A stretch of 26,972 bases of DNA from Mariniphaga sp. (GTDB taxonomy: Bacteria > Bacteroidota > Bacteroidia > Bacteroidales > Prolixibacteraceae), in NCBI GenBank assembly GCA_025363795.1, contig JANYLE010000106.1:1-26972 (forward strand). Reading direction: 5' to 3'. How positions within the stretch are numbered: position 1 is the first letter of the stretch; each line of letters opens with the position of its first letter. Of this stretch, positions 1 through 8,766 are shown piece by piece. The translations under genes and the position numbers were made by a program. A model generated the notes under the pieces. It worked only from the letters and a program-made list of their open reading frames with translations. It did no database searches and was not told the origin of the DNA.

Positions 1-19
1 AAAGATTAAAAAACGATAT

Positions 20-1015
20 ATGAAACTTTCATTGCTTTTACCACCGAAATATGATGTTCGTAAATGGACCTTGGCACGTCAGATTGGAGTGAACTATGCC
101 ATTACTAAAGCCATGCCCGAATTGTCAGGGAGGGATGCTCCCTACGATTTTGAATCGCTGAGGGCAATTAAAAAAGATTTTAAAGAGAAAGGGTTTGAAC
201 TGTATGGACTAGAAGGGGATCAATTCGATATGTCGCCCATCAAATTGGGACTTGAGAGCCGGGATGAGCAGATTGAAAAGTACTGCCGGATGATCAGAAA
301 TATGGGACAACTGGATATCCCTTTGTTATGCTACAACTTTATGGCCGTAACAGGTTGGTACCGATCAAACATTAATGTGCAGGAAAGGGGAGGTGCCCAG
401 ACTAGCGGGTTCAATTTAAAATCGATGGAAAATGATTTGGCTCAGGAAGAGGTCCGTATTTCAGAAGAGAAATTATGGAGCAACCTGTTCTATTTTCTGG
501 ATGCAGTTCTTCCGATAGCAGAGGCAAGTGGCGTGAAAATGGCTTTGCATCCCGACGATCCACCTATCAGCCCTTTCAGGGGTGTTGCCCGTATACTTAC
601 ATCGGCCGCAAGTTTTGAAAAAGTACTTGCACATTATCCAAGTCCGAGTAATGGCATTACTTTTTGCCAGGCCACATTTAAAACAATGAATGAAGATCTG
701 AAAGCGGTTTCGGCCAAATGGATCAAAGAGGATAAAATATTCTTTATTCATCTTCGTGATATTGAAGGTGATGTGAGTAATTTCCACGAAACGTTTATCG
801 ACAATGGGCCTACCCCAATCGCTGAAATGATCAAACATTACTACGATTGTGGCTTTGATGGCATCATCCGTTCTGATCATGCGCCTACCATGTATGGCGA
901 AACACACCAGGCTTTCGCCAGCGGAATCTCAACCGGTTACAATATGCTAGGCCATGTTTTTGCGGTAGGGTACATCAACGGGATTTGTGAATCGGCAGGG
1001 ATAAAATTAGAATAG
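20..1015 (+). CDS. uxuA: UxuA-type D-mannonate dehydratase, cytoplasmic
   Basis: This protein of 331 residues is recognised as a UxuA-family mannonate dehydratase, a TIM-barrel enzyme of the xylose-isomerase-like fold. The family converts D-mannonate to 2-keto-3-deoxygluconate in glucuronate catabolism. The motifs appear in family order: LHPDDPP around residues 176-182, FCQATF around 215-220, IHLRDIEG around 243-250, FHETF around 255-259 and RSDHAPTM around 284-291. By family knowledge the metal ligands are one His, one Cys, one His and one Asp, which fit H177, C216, H244 and D286. The protein is somewhat shorter than E. coli UxuA (about 394 residues). There is no signal peptide, so it should act in the cytoplasm. 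The ATG at 20 gives a start typical of the family, with no clear Shine-Dalgarno. It leads a same-strand cluster and has a leader-bearing paralogue at 3592. The exact substrate (mannonate or a related hexonate) is inferred. Confidence 0.85.
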   Translation: MKLSLLLPPKYDVRKWTLARQIGVNYAITKAMPELSGRDAPYDFESLRAIKKDFKEKGFELYGLEGDQFDMSPIKLGLESRDEQIEKYCRMIRNMGQLDIPLLCYNFMAVTGWYRSNINVQERGGAQTSGFNLKSMENDLAQEEVRISEEKLWSNLFYFLDAVLPIAEASGVKMALHPDDPPISPFRGVARILTSAASFEKVLAHYPSPSNGITFCQATFKTMNEDLKAVSAKWIKEDKIFFIHLRDIEGDVSNFHETFIDNGPTPIAEMIKHYYDCGFDGIIRSDHAPTMYGETHQAFASGISTGYNMLGHVFAVGYINGICESAGIKLE

Positions 1016-1150
1016 AATAATTTCATCATTCATCCAGATTAATATGGAATGGTTACGAAAATTCAATTGGGTAAATGCAAATTTTAAAGGAGAGTAACGT
1101 GAAAAGTGATTTCAAACCTTGGGAGATAAAGACATTTTGAATTAAACGAT

Positions 1151-1163
1151 AAAATGTTCTTTG
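1151..1163 (+). promoter_or_regulatory. AAAATGTTCTTTG leader motif, copy 1
   Basis: The 13-base string AAAATGTTCTTTG lies 46 bases upstream of the ManD-type gene and recurs identically at 12519-12531, downstream of fecR. The core TGTTCTTTG resembles the boxA-like leader element I recall from Bacteroidota rRNA transcripts (GTTCTTTGACAT). It could be a transcribed antitermination element or part of a promoter. The repetition is seen in the sequence; the function is inference. Confidence 0.3.
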
Positions 1164-1208
1164 CCACCTTTATACTCTAAACTAAGATTTTAACGAAAGC
1201 ACTAAACG

Positions 1209-2570
1209 ATGAAGAATTCATCTGTTCAAAATGGAACTGATCGAAGAGATGCGATAAAACTAATTGCTGCAGGTTCGTCAATCGGATTGTTATCTCTTTT
1301 TGGCGCTCCCCTTGTAAGAGCCGAAAAGCAGGAAACACCAGCCTATGCAAAAGGGTTGCCCAAGGTAACGATAACGAATGTTAAAGCAATTGCAACTGCC
1401 CCTGAAGGTGCAAACCTTGTTATTGTGAAAGTAGAGACCAGTGAGCCAGGTTTATACGGTGTGGGTTGTGCTACATTTACACAACGGGCTTTTGCGGTTG
1501 TTACTATTATTGAAAAGTATCTGGTGGATTTTTGTATAGGGAAAGATGTAGACAATATTGAAGATATGTGGCAGTCGGCTTATGTCAGTTCCTACTGGAG
1601 GAATGGGCCAGTACTCAATAATGCTTTAAGCGGACTAGATGAAGCATTATGGGACATCAAAGGGAAAAGGGCAAAAATGCCTGTATATCAGCTTCTTGGC
1701 GGCAAATGCAGAATGGCTGTTGAATGTTATGCACATGCTAGTGGTCCAACTCCTGAAGCTGTTGCGGAAAAGGTCCAAGAGTTTATTGATCAGGGATTTC
1801 GACATGTTCGGATTCAACAAGGTGGGTACGGAGGAGTAGGAACCATTGAAAAATTGCCCGACTTTAGAGCAGCTGGTTTTGGCAGAGAAAGTGATTCTTT
1901 CTCAGATCAACATACCTATTTGAAAAGAGTGCCTAAAATGTTTGAGATTGTGCGTGAAATGTGTGGTGAAGACATTGAATTATTGCATGATGTTCACGAA
2001 TTGGTTGAGCCGATGGATGCAATTAATATGATCAAGCAATTGGAACAATATCGCCCATTCCTTGTTGAAGATCCTTTTTCCCCGGAAAACATGAAGTGGC
2101 TTAAAACCCTTCGGGCTAGCACTACAGTTCCAATTGCCATTGGTGAGTTATTCAATAATATTAATGAATTCAGGGATCCGATGGTTGACCAATTGATTGA
2201 CTATATACGAATTCATATTTCTCAAATTGGTGGCATTACTCCAGCAATGAAAGTTGCACGGCTTGGTGAGTGGTTTAATGTTAAAACTGCATGGCATGGA
2301 CCAGGCGATACTTCTCCGGTTGGACATGCAGCTAATGCGCACATCGACCTAGCCATTAAGAACTTCGGAATACAGGAGTCACATTTTTGGTCAACTAAAA
2401 CTCAGGAAGTTTTTCCTGGATGCCAAACCTATAAAAATGGATATATGTACATCAATGAAGCACCTGGTCTTGGCGTTGATATCAACGAAAAGGAAGCAGC
2501 TAAATATCCCATTGGTACGAAGTCGAACTGGACGGTACGGAAAAGTGATGGAACGATCATTAAACCATAA
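1209..2570 (+). CDS. Enolase-superfamily sugar-acid dehydratase (ManD/RspA type) with Tat-like leader
   Basis: This protein of 453 residues belongs to the mandelate racemase/enolase superfamily and looks closest to the ManD/RspA group, whose characterised members dehydrate D-mannonate to 2-keto-3-deoxygluconate. An N-terminal lid domain spans about residues 52-165, including the LDEALWDIKGK stretch near 143-153. A TIM barrel follows. The three metal ligands of the superfamily fit D261 (in HDVHE), E287 (in VEDPF) and E313 (in GELF). H263 and H363 (in AWHGPGDTSPVGHAA) match the histidines typical of ManD. Residues 11-40 contain DRRDAIK followed by a hydrophobic run and an APLVRAE cleavage-like region, which suggests export by Tat. 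Characterised ManD enzymes are cytoplasmic, so the leader is unusual. The loop at 198-228 is glycine-rich and differs from what I remember of ManD, so the substrate could be another hexonate. It is not homologous to the UxuA-type genes on either side. Confidence 0.82.
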   Translation: MKNSSVQNGTDRRDAIKLIAAGSSIGLLSLFGAPLVRAEKQETPAYAKGLPKVTITNVKAIATAPEGANLVIVKVETSEPGLYGVGCATFTQRAFAVVTIIEKYLVDFCIGKDVDNIEDMWQSAYVSSYWRNGPVLNNALSGLDEALWDIKGKRAKMPVYQLLGGKCRMAVECYAHASGPTPEAVAEKVQEFIDQGFRHVRIQQGGYGGVGTIEKLPDFRAAGFGRESDSFSDQHTYLKRVPKMFEIVREMCGEDIELLHDVHELVEPMDAINMIKQLEQYRPFLVEDPFSPENMKWLKTLRASTTVPIAIGELFNNINEFRDPMVDQLIDYIRIHISQIGGITPAMKVARLGEWFNVKTAWHGPGDTSPVGHAANAHIDLAIKNFGIQESHFWSTKTQEVFPGCQTYKNGYMYINEAPGLGVDINEKEAAKYPIGTKSNWTVRKSDGTIIKP

Positions 2571-2608
2571 ATATCAAAAACGTTAAATAAATTACAAATA
2601 AAATATCC

Positions 2609-3580
2609 TTGAAAAACACACACCTTCTGGTTGGACTATTCTCATTTTTAAAGATCAGAGTCCTGTTTTCCGGAAAATTTCCGGAAGTGGAGATTACAAA
2701 TGGATTGATCCATACCCATTTGTACCTTCCGGATTTCAATAAGGGCTACTATCGGTCAACCCGGTTTGATTGGTCTGGAATAGTTTCAAGCCTTGAATAT
2801 AAGGGTCATAGCTTTTATGGACAGTGGTTCGAAAAATACAGTTCTACAACTCATGATGCAGTTATGGGTCCTGTAGAAGAGTTCGCTCCAATAGGTCATG
2901 ACGAAGCAAAGGCTGGTGGACGTTTCATTAAAATTGGTGTGGGCTCTCTATCCAAACCAGATGAGTCTGCTTACGACAGTTTTAAGTTATATACGATTGC
3001 AAATCCGGGTAAATGGAAAATTAAGAAAAAGACTGATCAGATTCAATTTGTTCATGAACTGAATGATGCAGAATATTCATATGAATATATGAAAACAATC
3101 CATCTAACTAAAGGCAAACCGGAATTGGTTATAAGACATACCTTAAGAAATACTGGAAAGAAAACAATTGAAACAAATGTGTATAATCATAATTTTTTGC
3201 TGATTGATAAACAACCAATCGGACCTGACTATTTAGTAAAATTTTCTGTTGATGTGAAAGGCAACGGCAAAGGATTTGGTGAAATAGCTCAAATACAGGG
3301 CAATAAAATGATGTTTTTAAGAAAATTAGATAAAGGAGAGTCGGTTTATTGTAGTGGATTGCTGGGATCATGCAACGAAACAATAGACTATGACCTGATC
3401 GTGCAAAATAGGAAGACAGGTGCAGGGGTGAGAATCAGATGCGACCAGCCAGTTTTAAAATTAGTATTCTGGGCTTCATTAAAAACGGTATGCCCTGAAC
3501 CATATATTCAGATCAAAGTTGATCCAGGTAAGGAGTTTAACTGGAAGATTTCATACGAATACTTTACAATAATAAACTAA
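2609..3580 (+). CDS. Exported protein of unknown family, possibly galactose mutarotase-like fold, TTG start
   Basis: This protein of 323 residues is not assigned to a named family with certainty. The sequence is beta-rich with many aromatic residues (GYYRSTRFDWSG near 46, HSFYGQWF near 67, NVYNHNF near 190, MGPVEEFAPIGHDEA near 86-100) and an HTLRNTGKKTIETN stretch. This resembles proteins of the galactose mutarotase/aldose epimerase fold that accompany sugar-acid genes in Bacteroidota. I infer a carbohydrate-binding or epimerase role only from that resemblance. The reading frame has no ATG near its 5' end. The best start is TTG at 2609, giving KNTHLLVGLFSFLK and a poor signal-like hydrophobic stretch, so the leader may be degraded or the start misjudged. 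It sits 38 bases after the ManD-type gene and 11 bases before the next gene, consistent with one transcript. Confidence 0.6.
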   Translation: MKNTHLLVGLFSFLKIRVLFSGKFPEVEITNGLIHTHLYLPDFNKGYYRSTRFDWSGIVSSLEYKGHSFYGQWFEKYSSTTHDAVMGPVEEFAPIGHDEAKAGGRFIKIGVGSLSKPDESAYDSFKLYTIANPGKWKIKKKTDQIQFVHELNDAEYSYEYMKTIHLTKGKPELVIRHTLRNTGKKTIETNVYNHNFLLIDKQPIGPDYLVKFSVDVKGNGKGFGEIAQIQGNKMMFLRKLDKGESVYCSGLLGSCNETIDYDLIVQNRKTGAGVRIRCDQPVLKLVFWASLKTVCPEPYIQIKVDPGKEFNWKISYEYFTIIN

Positions 3581-3591
3581 TTTGTGAGAAA

Positions 3592-4740
3592 ATGAAAAAT
3601 AATCGCCGAGAATTTTTAAGGAAGAGTACCTCAGTTGCTGCGCTGTCCGTTTTGGGAATGAGCTCAGTCAAATCAGAGATGGTTGATCCATTTCTCAACA
3701 AAGAGGGACAACAAAGAAAAAGTATGCCCCACAAGAAATATATCCAGGATGCAGGTATAAAAATGTGCTTCGCGTATTTTGGAGGACTTGAGTCTGAAAA
3801 AAGAAAGGCGGAATTTGGCAAACAATTGAATGTTATGGGAGCAGTCGGGAAAATTAACCCAGTTATATCGGCTGGAAATACTATAAATCCATGGGAGTAT
3901 GAGGCTGTTTTGACTGAAAAGAATGCATGGGAGAAATTTGGGTTGAAACTGGAGGTAATTGAAGGTCCTCCAGCTCTTTCGGAAAAAACAAAACTAGGAC
4001 TTGAGGGAAGAGATGAAGAGATTTCAAACTTCATTACACTTATGAAAAATCTATCGAAGGTGGGTATTTATACTATTTGCTATAACTGGATGCCTGTAAT
4101 AAGCTGGGCACGAACTACAACGGACAGGCCAGGCAGGGGTGGTGCGCTGGTTACTGCCTTTGATTATGAAGACGTCAAAGACAAGGAGATAACCAAATAT
4201 GGGGTGGTTTCGAAAGAGAGCCTCTGGAAAAATCTCGAATATTTCCTCAAGGCAGTCGTTCCCGAAGCTGAAAAATATGGAATCAAACTGGCGTTACACC
4301 CGGACGATCCTCAGGTTGACAGTATCAGGGGAATCTCCCGCATTATGACAACTGCCGATGCTTTTAGGCGGATGGCCGATATTTATCCAAGTCCGAATAA
4401 TGGAATAACCATGTGTCAAGGTAACTTTTCATTGATGGGAGAGGATATCCCAACACTAGTTAAAGATTTCGGAAAACGCAACCTGATTCACTTTGTCCAT
4501 TTCCGGAATGTGAGAGGAGGTAAAATGAACTTCGTTGAAACATTCCATGATGAGGGCCAGATTGATATGTTTGAGGCAATGAAGGCATATATTGACTTAG
4601 GTTATACAGGTCCTTTACGTCCTGATCATGTTCCTACAATGGCTGGTGACAGCAACGAACGTCCAGGATATAGCGCGTTGGGCAGTCTCTATGCTGTTGG
4701 ATACATCCGTGGACTAATTGAAGCAATTGCTAAATCATAA
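3592..4740 (+). CDS. UxuA-type mannonate dehydratase paralogue with Tat-like leader
   Basis: This protein of 382 residues is a second UxuA-family member. It keeps the motif series of the gene at 20: LHPDDPQ around residues 235-241, MCQGNF near 274-279, VHFRNVRGG near 302-310, FHDEGQ near 318-323 and RPDHVPTM near 343-350. Predicted metal ligands are H236, C275, H303 and D345, all present. The N-terminus NRREFLRKSTSVAALSVLG is a good Tat signal (RR-x-FL plus hydrophobic segment), so the protein is probably exported folded with its metal bound. An exported mannonate dehydratase is unexpected, since E. coli UxuA acts in the cytoplasm. It starts 11 bases after the preceding gene. The substrate may be mannonate or another aldonate or lactone in the periplasm; that is inference. 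Confidence 0.8.
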   Translation: MKNNRREFLRKSTSVAALSVLGMSSVKSEMVDPFLNKEGQQRKSMPHKKYIQDAGIKMCFAYFGGLESEKRKAEFGKQLNVMGAVGKINPVISAGNTINPWEYEAVLTEKNAWEKFGLKLEVIEGPPALSEKTKLGLEGRDEEISNFITLMKNLSKVGIYTICYNWMPVISWARTTTDRPGRGGALVTAFDYEDVKDKEITKYGVVSKESLWKNLEYFLKAVVPEAEKYGIKLALHPDDPQVDSIRGISRIMTTADAFRRMADIYPSPNNGITMCQGNFSLMGEDIPTLVKDFGKRNLIHFVHFRNVRGGKMNFVETFHDEGQIDMFEAMKAYIDLGYTGPLRPDHVPTMAGDSNERPGYSALGSLYAVGYIRGLIEAIAKS

Positions 4741-4846
4741 TGCCCAACCGAATAAAATACCTTAACGTAATCACAATGAGTTTCAATATTCGTTTCTAGC
4801 CAGCATCAAAAAATTATACAAAGATGACCTTAATTTAGATGAAATT

Positions 4847-7573
4847 ATGAATCAGAAAAACAAGTTTGAAATCAATAAATTAAAAGGGAAATTAAATACG
4901 ATCAGTGACTGGATGAGGAACCATCATTTTCCTCCTAAATTTTTATTTATACTGATGGGAATATTTTCAACGATATGGTTCCTTGTAAGGGTCATACCCA
5001 AACCATCTCGCGCTACCTATCCTTGTATGCAGGTGGCAGCCCCATTCATGTCAGGATTTGTTGTCTATCTTCTCTCTATTGGAGGGATTGCGCTCGCACT
5101 GCGTAAGGCCAAGCAGAATATTATTCGGTCCAGATACATGGCGGCAGGAGCTTTTGTGATTGTCATCCTTACAGGTCTTCTAATTTCATTAACTCACAAT
5201 ACCATGGATTCTTTTGCTACTGGTTTTGCTCCCGTCGGGCCATTTGATGGGCCAAACCAGCCGATTGGCAAAGCGTTGGGATTGTTTCCCGGTAGGGTTA
5301 TCTGGGCATGGAACAAAGAGGCAACTAATGAAAACTGCACCAATAGCTTCGACAAAAAAGATTGGTATTTCACACCTAGAAATACGAACCAGAAGGTCGT
5401 AAACAGGATGTTCAGCGAATCGGTTAAAAAATTGAGCGGTAAAGCTACGGTAGCAGAATCGTGGGATGTTTTATTCCGGTATCTTAACAGGAAAAAGCTT
5501 CGGGGAGATAAAGGTTACACCCCCGGCGAGAAAATATTTATTAAGATCAATCAGACTACCTCGCGCGGTCTATTAAGCCAAGAGGATAAGAATAATGGCT
5601 ATTATTATCCCTCCAATATTACAGCCGGGGAAATATGGAAAAATAGTAATTGTGGAGCGGTTGAAACGAGTCCAAATATTATCCTTGAAATATTAAAACA
5701 ACTCGTTAATGAAGCAGGAATAGACCAGTCAAATATTGCCGTAGGTGATCCTCAAAACCCTACTTACGGACACAATTATTCAGCCTGGGTGACTGAATTT
5801 CCCAATGTCGTTTACATTGATAAGTTATCAGCTATGCACGGGAGGACAGTCATAAAAGAAACTTCAAAAGATCTTATTTTCTACTCAGATAAAACCCAGA
5901 GTGACAAACTTTTCGATATCATTGAAAATGCCGATTATCTGATCAACGTTGCGAATTTGAAACCTCATGCAATTGCAGGTATTTCGCTGACGGCCAAAAA
6001 TCATTTCGGTTCCCAGTCAAGGAAATCGGCTTCGCATTTACATTATTCGCTTTTGGCGCCAGTTGTGAAAGGTAAACCCTCCAATATTGGGTATCATAAA
6101 TACCGGGTGCTTGTTGATTTGATGGGAAGCAAATATCTTGGTCAGAATACAGTGCTTTATGTGGTGGATGGCCTGTATGGCGGAGGCGGAAGTGAACTGT
6201 TGGGGCCTGTGAAGTATTTCATGTCTCCATTTAACAATGATTGGAGCAGTTCTATATTTATGTCGCAAGATCAAGTCGCAATCGAATCAGTTTGTTACGA
6301 CTTTCTTCGGACAGAATGGAATGGGATCAATAGTCATGATCCTTCCAACAATGAATTTTCAAATATGCCAGGGGTTAATGGGGTCGATGATTATCTACAC
6401 CAAGCTGCGGATTCGTCCAATTGGCCAGCAGGGATAAGGTATGATCCTGACAACAGCGGTATATTCTTATCCAGTTTAGGCGTCCACGAGCATTGGAATA
6501 ATGCAGAGAAGAAACAATACTCGCGCAATCTTGGTGCGAACAAAGGAATTGAGTTGGTATCTATCCCAGATAGCCTAGTTAGAACTGAAGTAGTTGCCAA
6601 CAAAATAAATGTAGTCGTTCGCCACTTTGACGCGGGAATTACGGCAAAAACTTTCTATTCAGCTTTAGTGGATAAAGAGGATAACAAATGGTTTTTAACG
6701 GAAACGGGGATTATAAGTTTTGATGGTGAAAAATGGAAATCACATAACAATAACCGGAAAGTAGCATCCAAAGAGCTCAAAGATTTTGCTTTTGAGGTAT
6801 CTGGATATGGATCGGAGGTTTATATCGCCACCTCAAAAGGAGCTACTGTTGCCTCGATCCCGATTGATGCAAGGACGGGTGCAACTACCTATCATAATGA
6901 AAATAGTTCCATTGCAAGTGACAATGTCCTTTCGGTCGCTATCGGGAAAAGTCCGTTACGTTGGTTTGGCACCGACAAAGGAATATCTGCATTCTATAAT
7001 CGTAAATGGCTTACCCCATCCTATGAGAAAGATTATCCCGAAAGTCTGTTCAAAGATTATCGTATTACAGCGATGGCAACTAATCGGGGAGGTGATACAC
7101 TTTTTGTCGGGACAGAGGGGGCTGGAGTTGCCAGAGTATACAAAAATAAAGTGGATGGTATATCTGGTGCATCAAGCTATGCTAAGTGGGGACCAATTCA
7201 GATGCCCTCAGACAAAATCTATAGTCTTTTTATTACTCCTGATGGAACCCAATGGTTTGGTACGGATCAGGGCATTTCGAGGCATATTGGGAATGAAACA
7301 CTGGAAAAATGGACCATTTTCACAACTAATCAAGGATTGGTAAACAATTTTGTTCAGGCCATTACGATGGACAAAAAAGGAAAAATATGGTTTGGAACCA
7401 AAGGTGGTGTCTCCGTTTTTGACGGAACATCCTGGACGAGTTATACAGAAAATGACGGGCTGAATAGTAACAATGTACTTTGCATCACTGTTGACGAGGA
7501 GGATGTTGTCTGGCTGGGAACCGACAAAGGGGTTACCAGTTACAATAGAGGGAAATTCACAAGCTATAGATAA
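4847..7573 (+). CDS. Membrane-anchored DUF362 / beta-propeller fusion protein
   Basis: This is a large 908-residue protein in three parts. Residues about 33-117 hold three hydrophobic membrane segments (near 33-49, 65-86 and 99-117). Residues about 225-495 resemble DUF362, a domain found in iron-sulfur-associated proteins: KIFIKINQTT, then GIDQSNIAVGDPQNPTYG, ENADYLINVANLKPHAIAG, LTAKNHFG and YVVDGLYGGGG. Residues about 605-908 form a repeat series with the signature WFGTDKGIS/WFGTKGGVSVF/WLGTDKGVTSY, which is the two-component-regulator propeller repeat seen in sensory proteins of Bacteroidota. At least six repeats are visible. No histidine kinase follows. The Cys residues in the DUF362 part (for example C164, C269, C483) do not form a ferredoxin pattern. 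The propeller is probably periplasmic. Its position between sugar-acid enzymes suggests binding or processing of a carbohydrate, but no reaction can be assigned. Confidence 0.72.
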   Translation: MNQKNKFEINKLKGKLNTISDWMRNHHFPPKFLFILMGIFSTIWFLVRVIPKPSRATYPCMQVAAPFMSGFVVYLLSIGGIALALRKAKQNIIRSRYMAAGAFVIVILTGLLISLTHNTMDSFATGFAPVGPFDGPNQPIGKALGLFPGRVIWAWNKEATNENCTNSFDKKDWYFTPRNTNQKVVNRMFSESVKKLSGKATVAESWDVLFRYLNRKKLRGDKGYTPGEKIFIKINQTTSRGLLSQEDKNNGYYYPSNITAGEIWKNSNCGAVETSPNIILEILKQLVNEAGIDQSNIAVGDPQNPTYGHNYSAWVTEFPNVVYIDKLSAMHGRTVIKETSKDLIFYSDKTQSDKLFDIIENADYLINVANLKPHAIAGISLTAKNHFGSQSRKSASHLHYSLLAPVVKGKPSNIGYHKYRVLVDLMGSKYLGQNTVLYVVDGLYGGGGSELLGPVKYFMSPFNNDWSSSIFMSQDQVAIESVCYDFLRTEWNGINSHDPSNNEFSNMPGVNGVDDYLHQAADSSNWPAGIRYDPDNSGIFLSSLGVHEHWNNAEKKQYSRNLGANKGIELVSIPDSLVRTEVVANKINVVVRHFDAGITAKTFYSALVDKEDNKWFLTETGIISFDGEKWKSHNNNRKVASKELKDFAFEVSGYGSEVYIATSKGATVASIPIDARTGATTYHNENSSIASDNVLSVAIGKSPLRWFGTDKGISAFYNRKWLTPSYEKDYPESLFKDYRITAMATNRGGDTLFVGTEGAGVARVYKNKVDGISGASSYAKWGPIQMPSDKIYSLFITPDGTQWFGTDQGISRHIGNETLEKWTIFTTNQGLVNNFVQAITMDKKGKIWFGTKGGVSVFDGTSWTSYTENDGLNSNNVLCITVDEEDVVWLGTDKGVTSYNRGKFTSYR

Positions 7574-7669
7574 TATTTTTGCCTTTCGGTCAATTTTTTA
7601 TAAAAGACCATTATAATGATAACATTCGCATGAAACATAAATTTTAAAACCATTAATATTTTATCAATT

Positions 7670-8602
7670 ATGAATAAAAAAATGCTTCTGGCTACAACCT
7701 TTATTTTAGGCTGTTTCGTTTCTTTTGCTCAGAATGTAGGTTCTTCGCCTGAATATATTAAGGCCTTAACTTCAGATTGGAAAGGTGAGCGTTTTGCTGA
7801 TGGCAGACCAAAAGTTACCGATGCAATACTTGAAAGATTGAAGAAAATTTCACTCGAGGAAGCATGGGGTGTACTTCGGAACAAAGGATTTCAGAACCAG
7901 TTTGAAGGTGACTGGACAATTATTCAACCTGACCAGGTTATGACAGGACGTGTGGTGACTGCACAATACATGCCACTCAGACCAGATCTTGAAAAGCAGG
8001 TGAAAGAAAAAGGAAAAACAGAAAACATGGCTCAAAAGGGAGGAACAAACTCATGGCCAATTGATTTATTGACGATTGGCGATGTTTATGTGGCTGATGC
8101 ATATGGAAAAATTGCAGATGGAACGCTGATTGGCGATAATCTGGGTAATTCAATTTATGCCAAATCGCATAGAGGGGTTGTTTTTTACGGATCAATTAGA
8201 GACCAGGAAGGTCTAACTGAAATCAAAGGATTCAACGGTTGGATTAAAGGAGCGGATCCTTCATACATTCAGCAGATGATGCTGACATCCATTAATGCGC
8301 CGATACGCGTTGGGCGTGCGACTGTGCTGCCTGGAGATATAGTTCTTGCAAAAAAATATGGTGTTGTTTTCATTCCTGCTTTCCTTGTTGAAGACTTGGT
8401 ATTAACTTCTGAAGTTACTGCCCTGCGTGACCAGTTTGGACATCAACGTCTTCAGGAAAAGAAATATCTGGCAGGCGAAATTGATAGTGAATGGACAGAA
8501 GAGATCAAAAAAGACTTTTTAAACTGGCTGAATAGTTATCCAGATAAATTGCCAATGTCGAAGGACGAACTGGATAAATATCTGAAAGATAGGAATTACT
8601 AG
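7670..8602 (+). CDS. Secreted RraA-like / HMG-CHA aldolase-fold protein
   Basis: This protein of 310 residues carries an N-terminal Sec signal peptide (MNKKMLLATTFILGCFVSFAQ, likely cleaved near residue 20). The following domain resembles the RraA family, which includes the regulator of RNase E and 4-hydroxy-4-methyl-2-oxoglutarate/oxaloacetate aldolases. The signature is a GDVYVADAYGKIADGTLIGD region near 137-156, then AKSHRGVVFYGSIRD near 164-178. R177 and D178 match the substrate- and metal-binding Arg-Asp of the aldolases, and GD at 155-156 lies in the pocket loop. A later GRATVLPGDIVLAKKYGVVFIP segment is also family-typical. Known homologues with activity are cytoplasmic and often about 160-240 residues, so both the leader and the extra N-terminal region (21-90) are notable. 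A role in retro-aldol cleavage or decarboxylation of a keto acid made by the neighbouring dehydratases is plausible but inferred. Confidence 0.75.
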   Translation: MNKKMLLATTFILGCFVSFAQNVGSSPEYIKALTSDWKGERFADGRPKVTDAILERLKKISLEEAWGVLRNKGFQNQFEGDWTIIQPDQVMTGRVVTAQYMPLRPDLEKQVKEKGKTENMAQKGGTNSWPIDLLTIGDVYVADAYGKIADGTLIGDNLGNSIYAKSHRGVVFYGSIRDQEGLTEIKGFNGWIKGADPSYIQQMMLTSINAPIRVGRATVLPGDIVLAKKYGVVFIPAFLVEDLVLTSEVTALRDQFGHQRLQEKKYLAGEIDSEWTEEIKKDFLNWLNSYPDKLPMSKDELDKYLKDRNY

Positions 8603-8766
8603 TTCATTTATTCGCAAATCTCCCTTCTGGCTAATAGCAAGGGCGTTTTCACCCACAAGATAATTTTATTTTGCTCCAACAACTGATTGGAAAGAAAAGC
8701 GATCGAACAATAGCGCTTTTAGTTAATTTGAATAATTACCTATTTATCAGCCTTCATCTTATTTCT

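Noticed and set aside
1099..1140. GTG-started 13-residue mini-frame (VKSDFKPWEIKTF) preceded by AAGGAGAG
   Set aside because: The spacing to a Shine-Dalgarno-like string is attractive, but Bacteroidota rarely use such sites and a 13-residue frame can occur by chance. No attenuator structure was seen.
6786..7343. Plus-strand frame of 185 codons inside the DUF362/propeller gene
   Set aside because: It lies wholly within the propeller-coding frame, which has strong repeat signatures; the alternative frame shows none.
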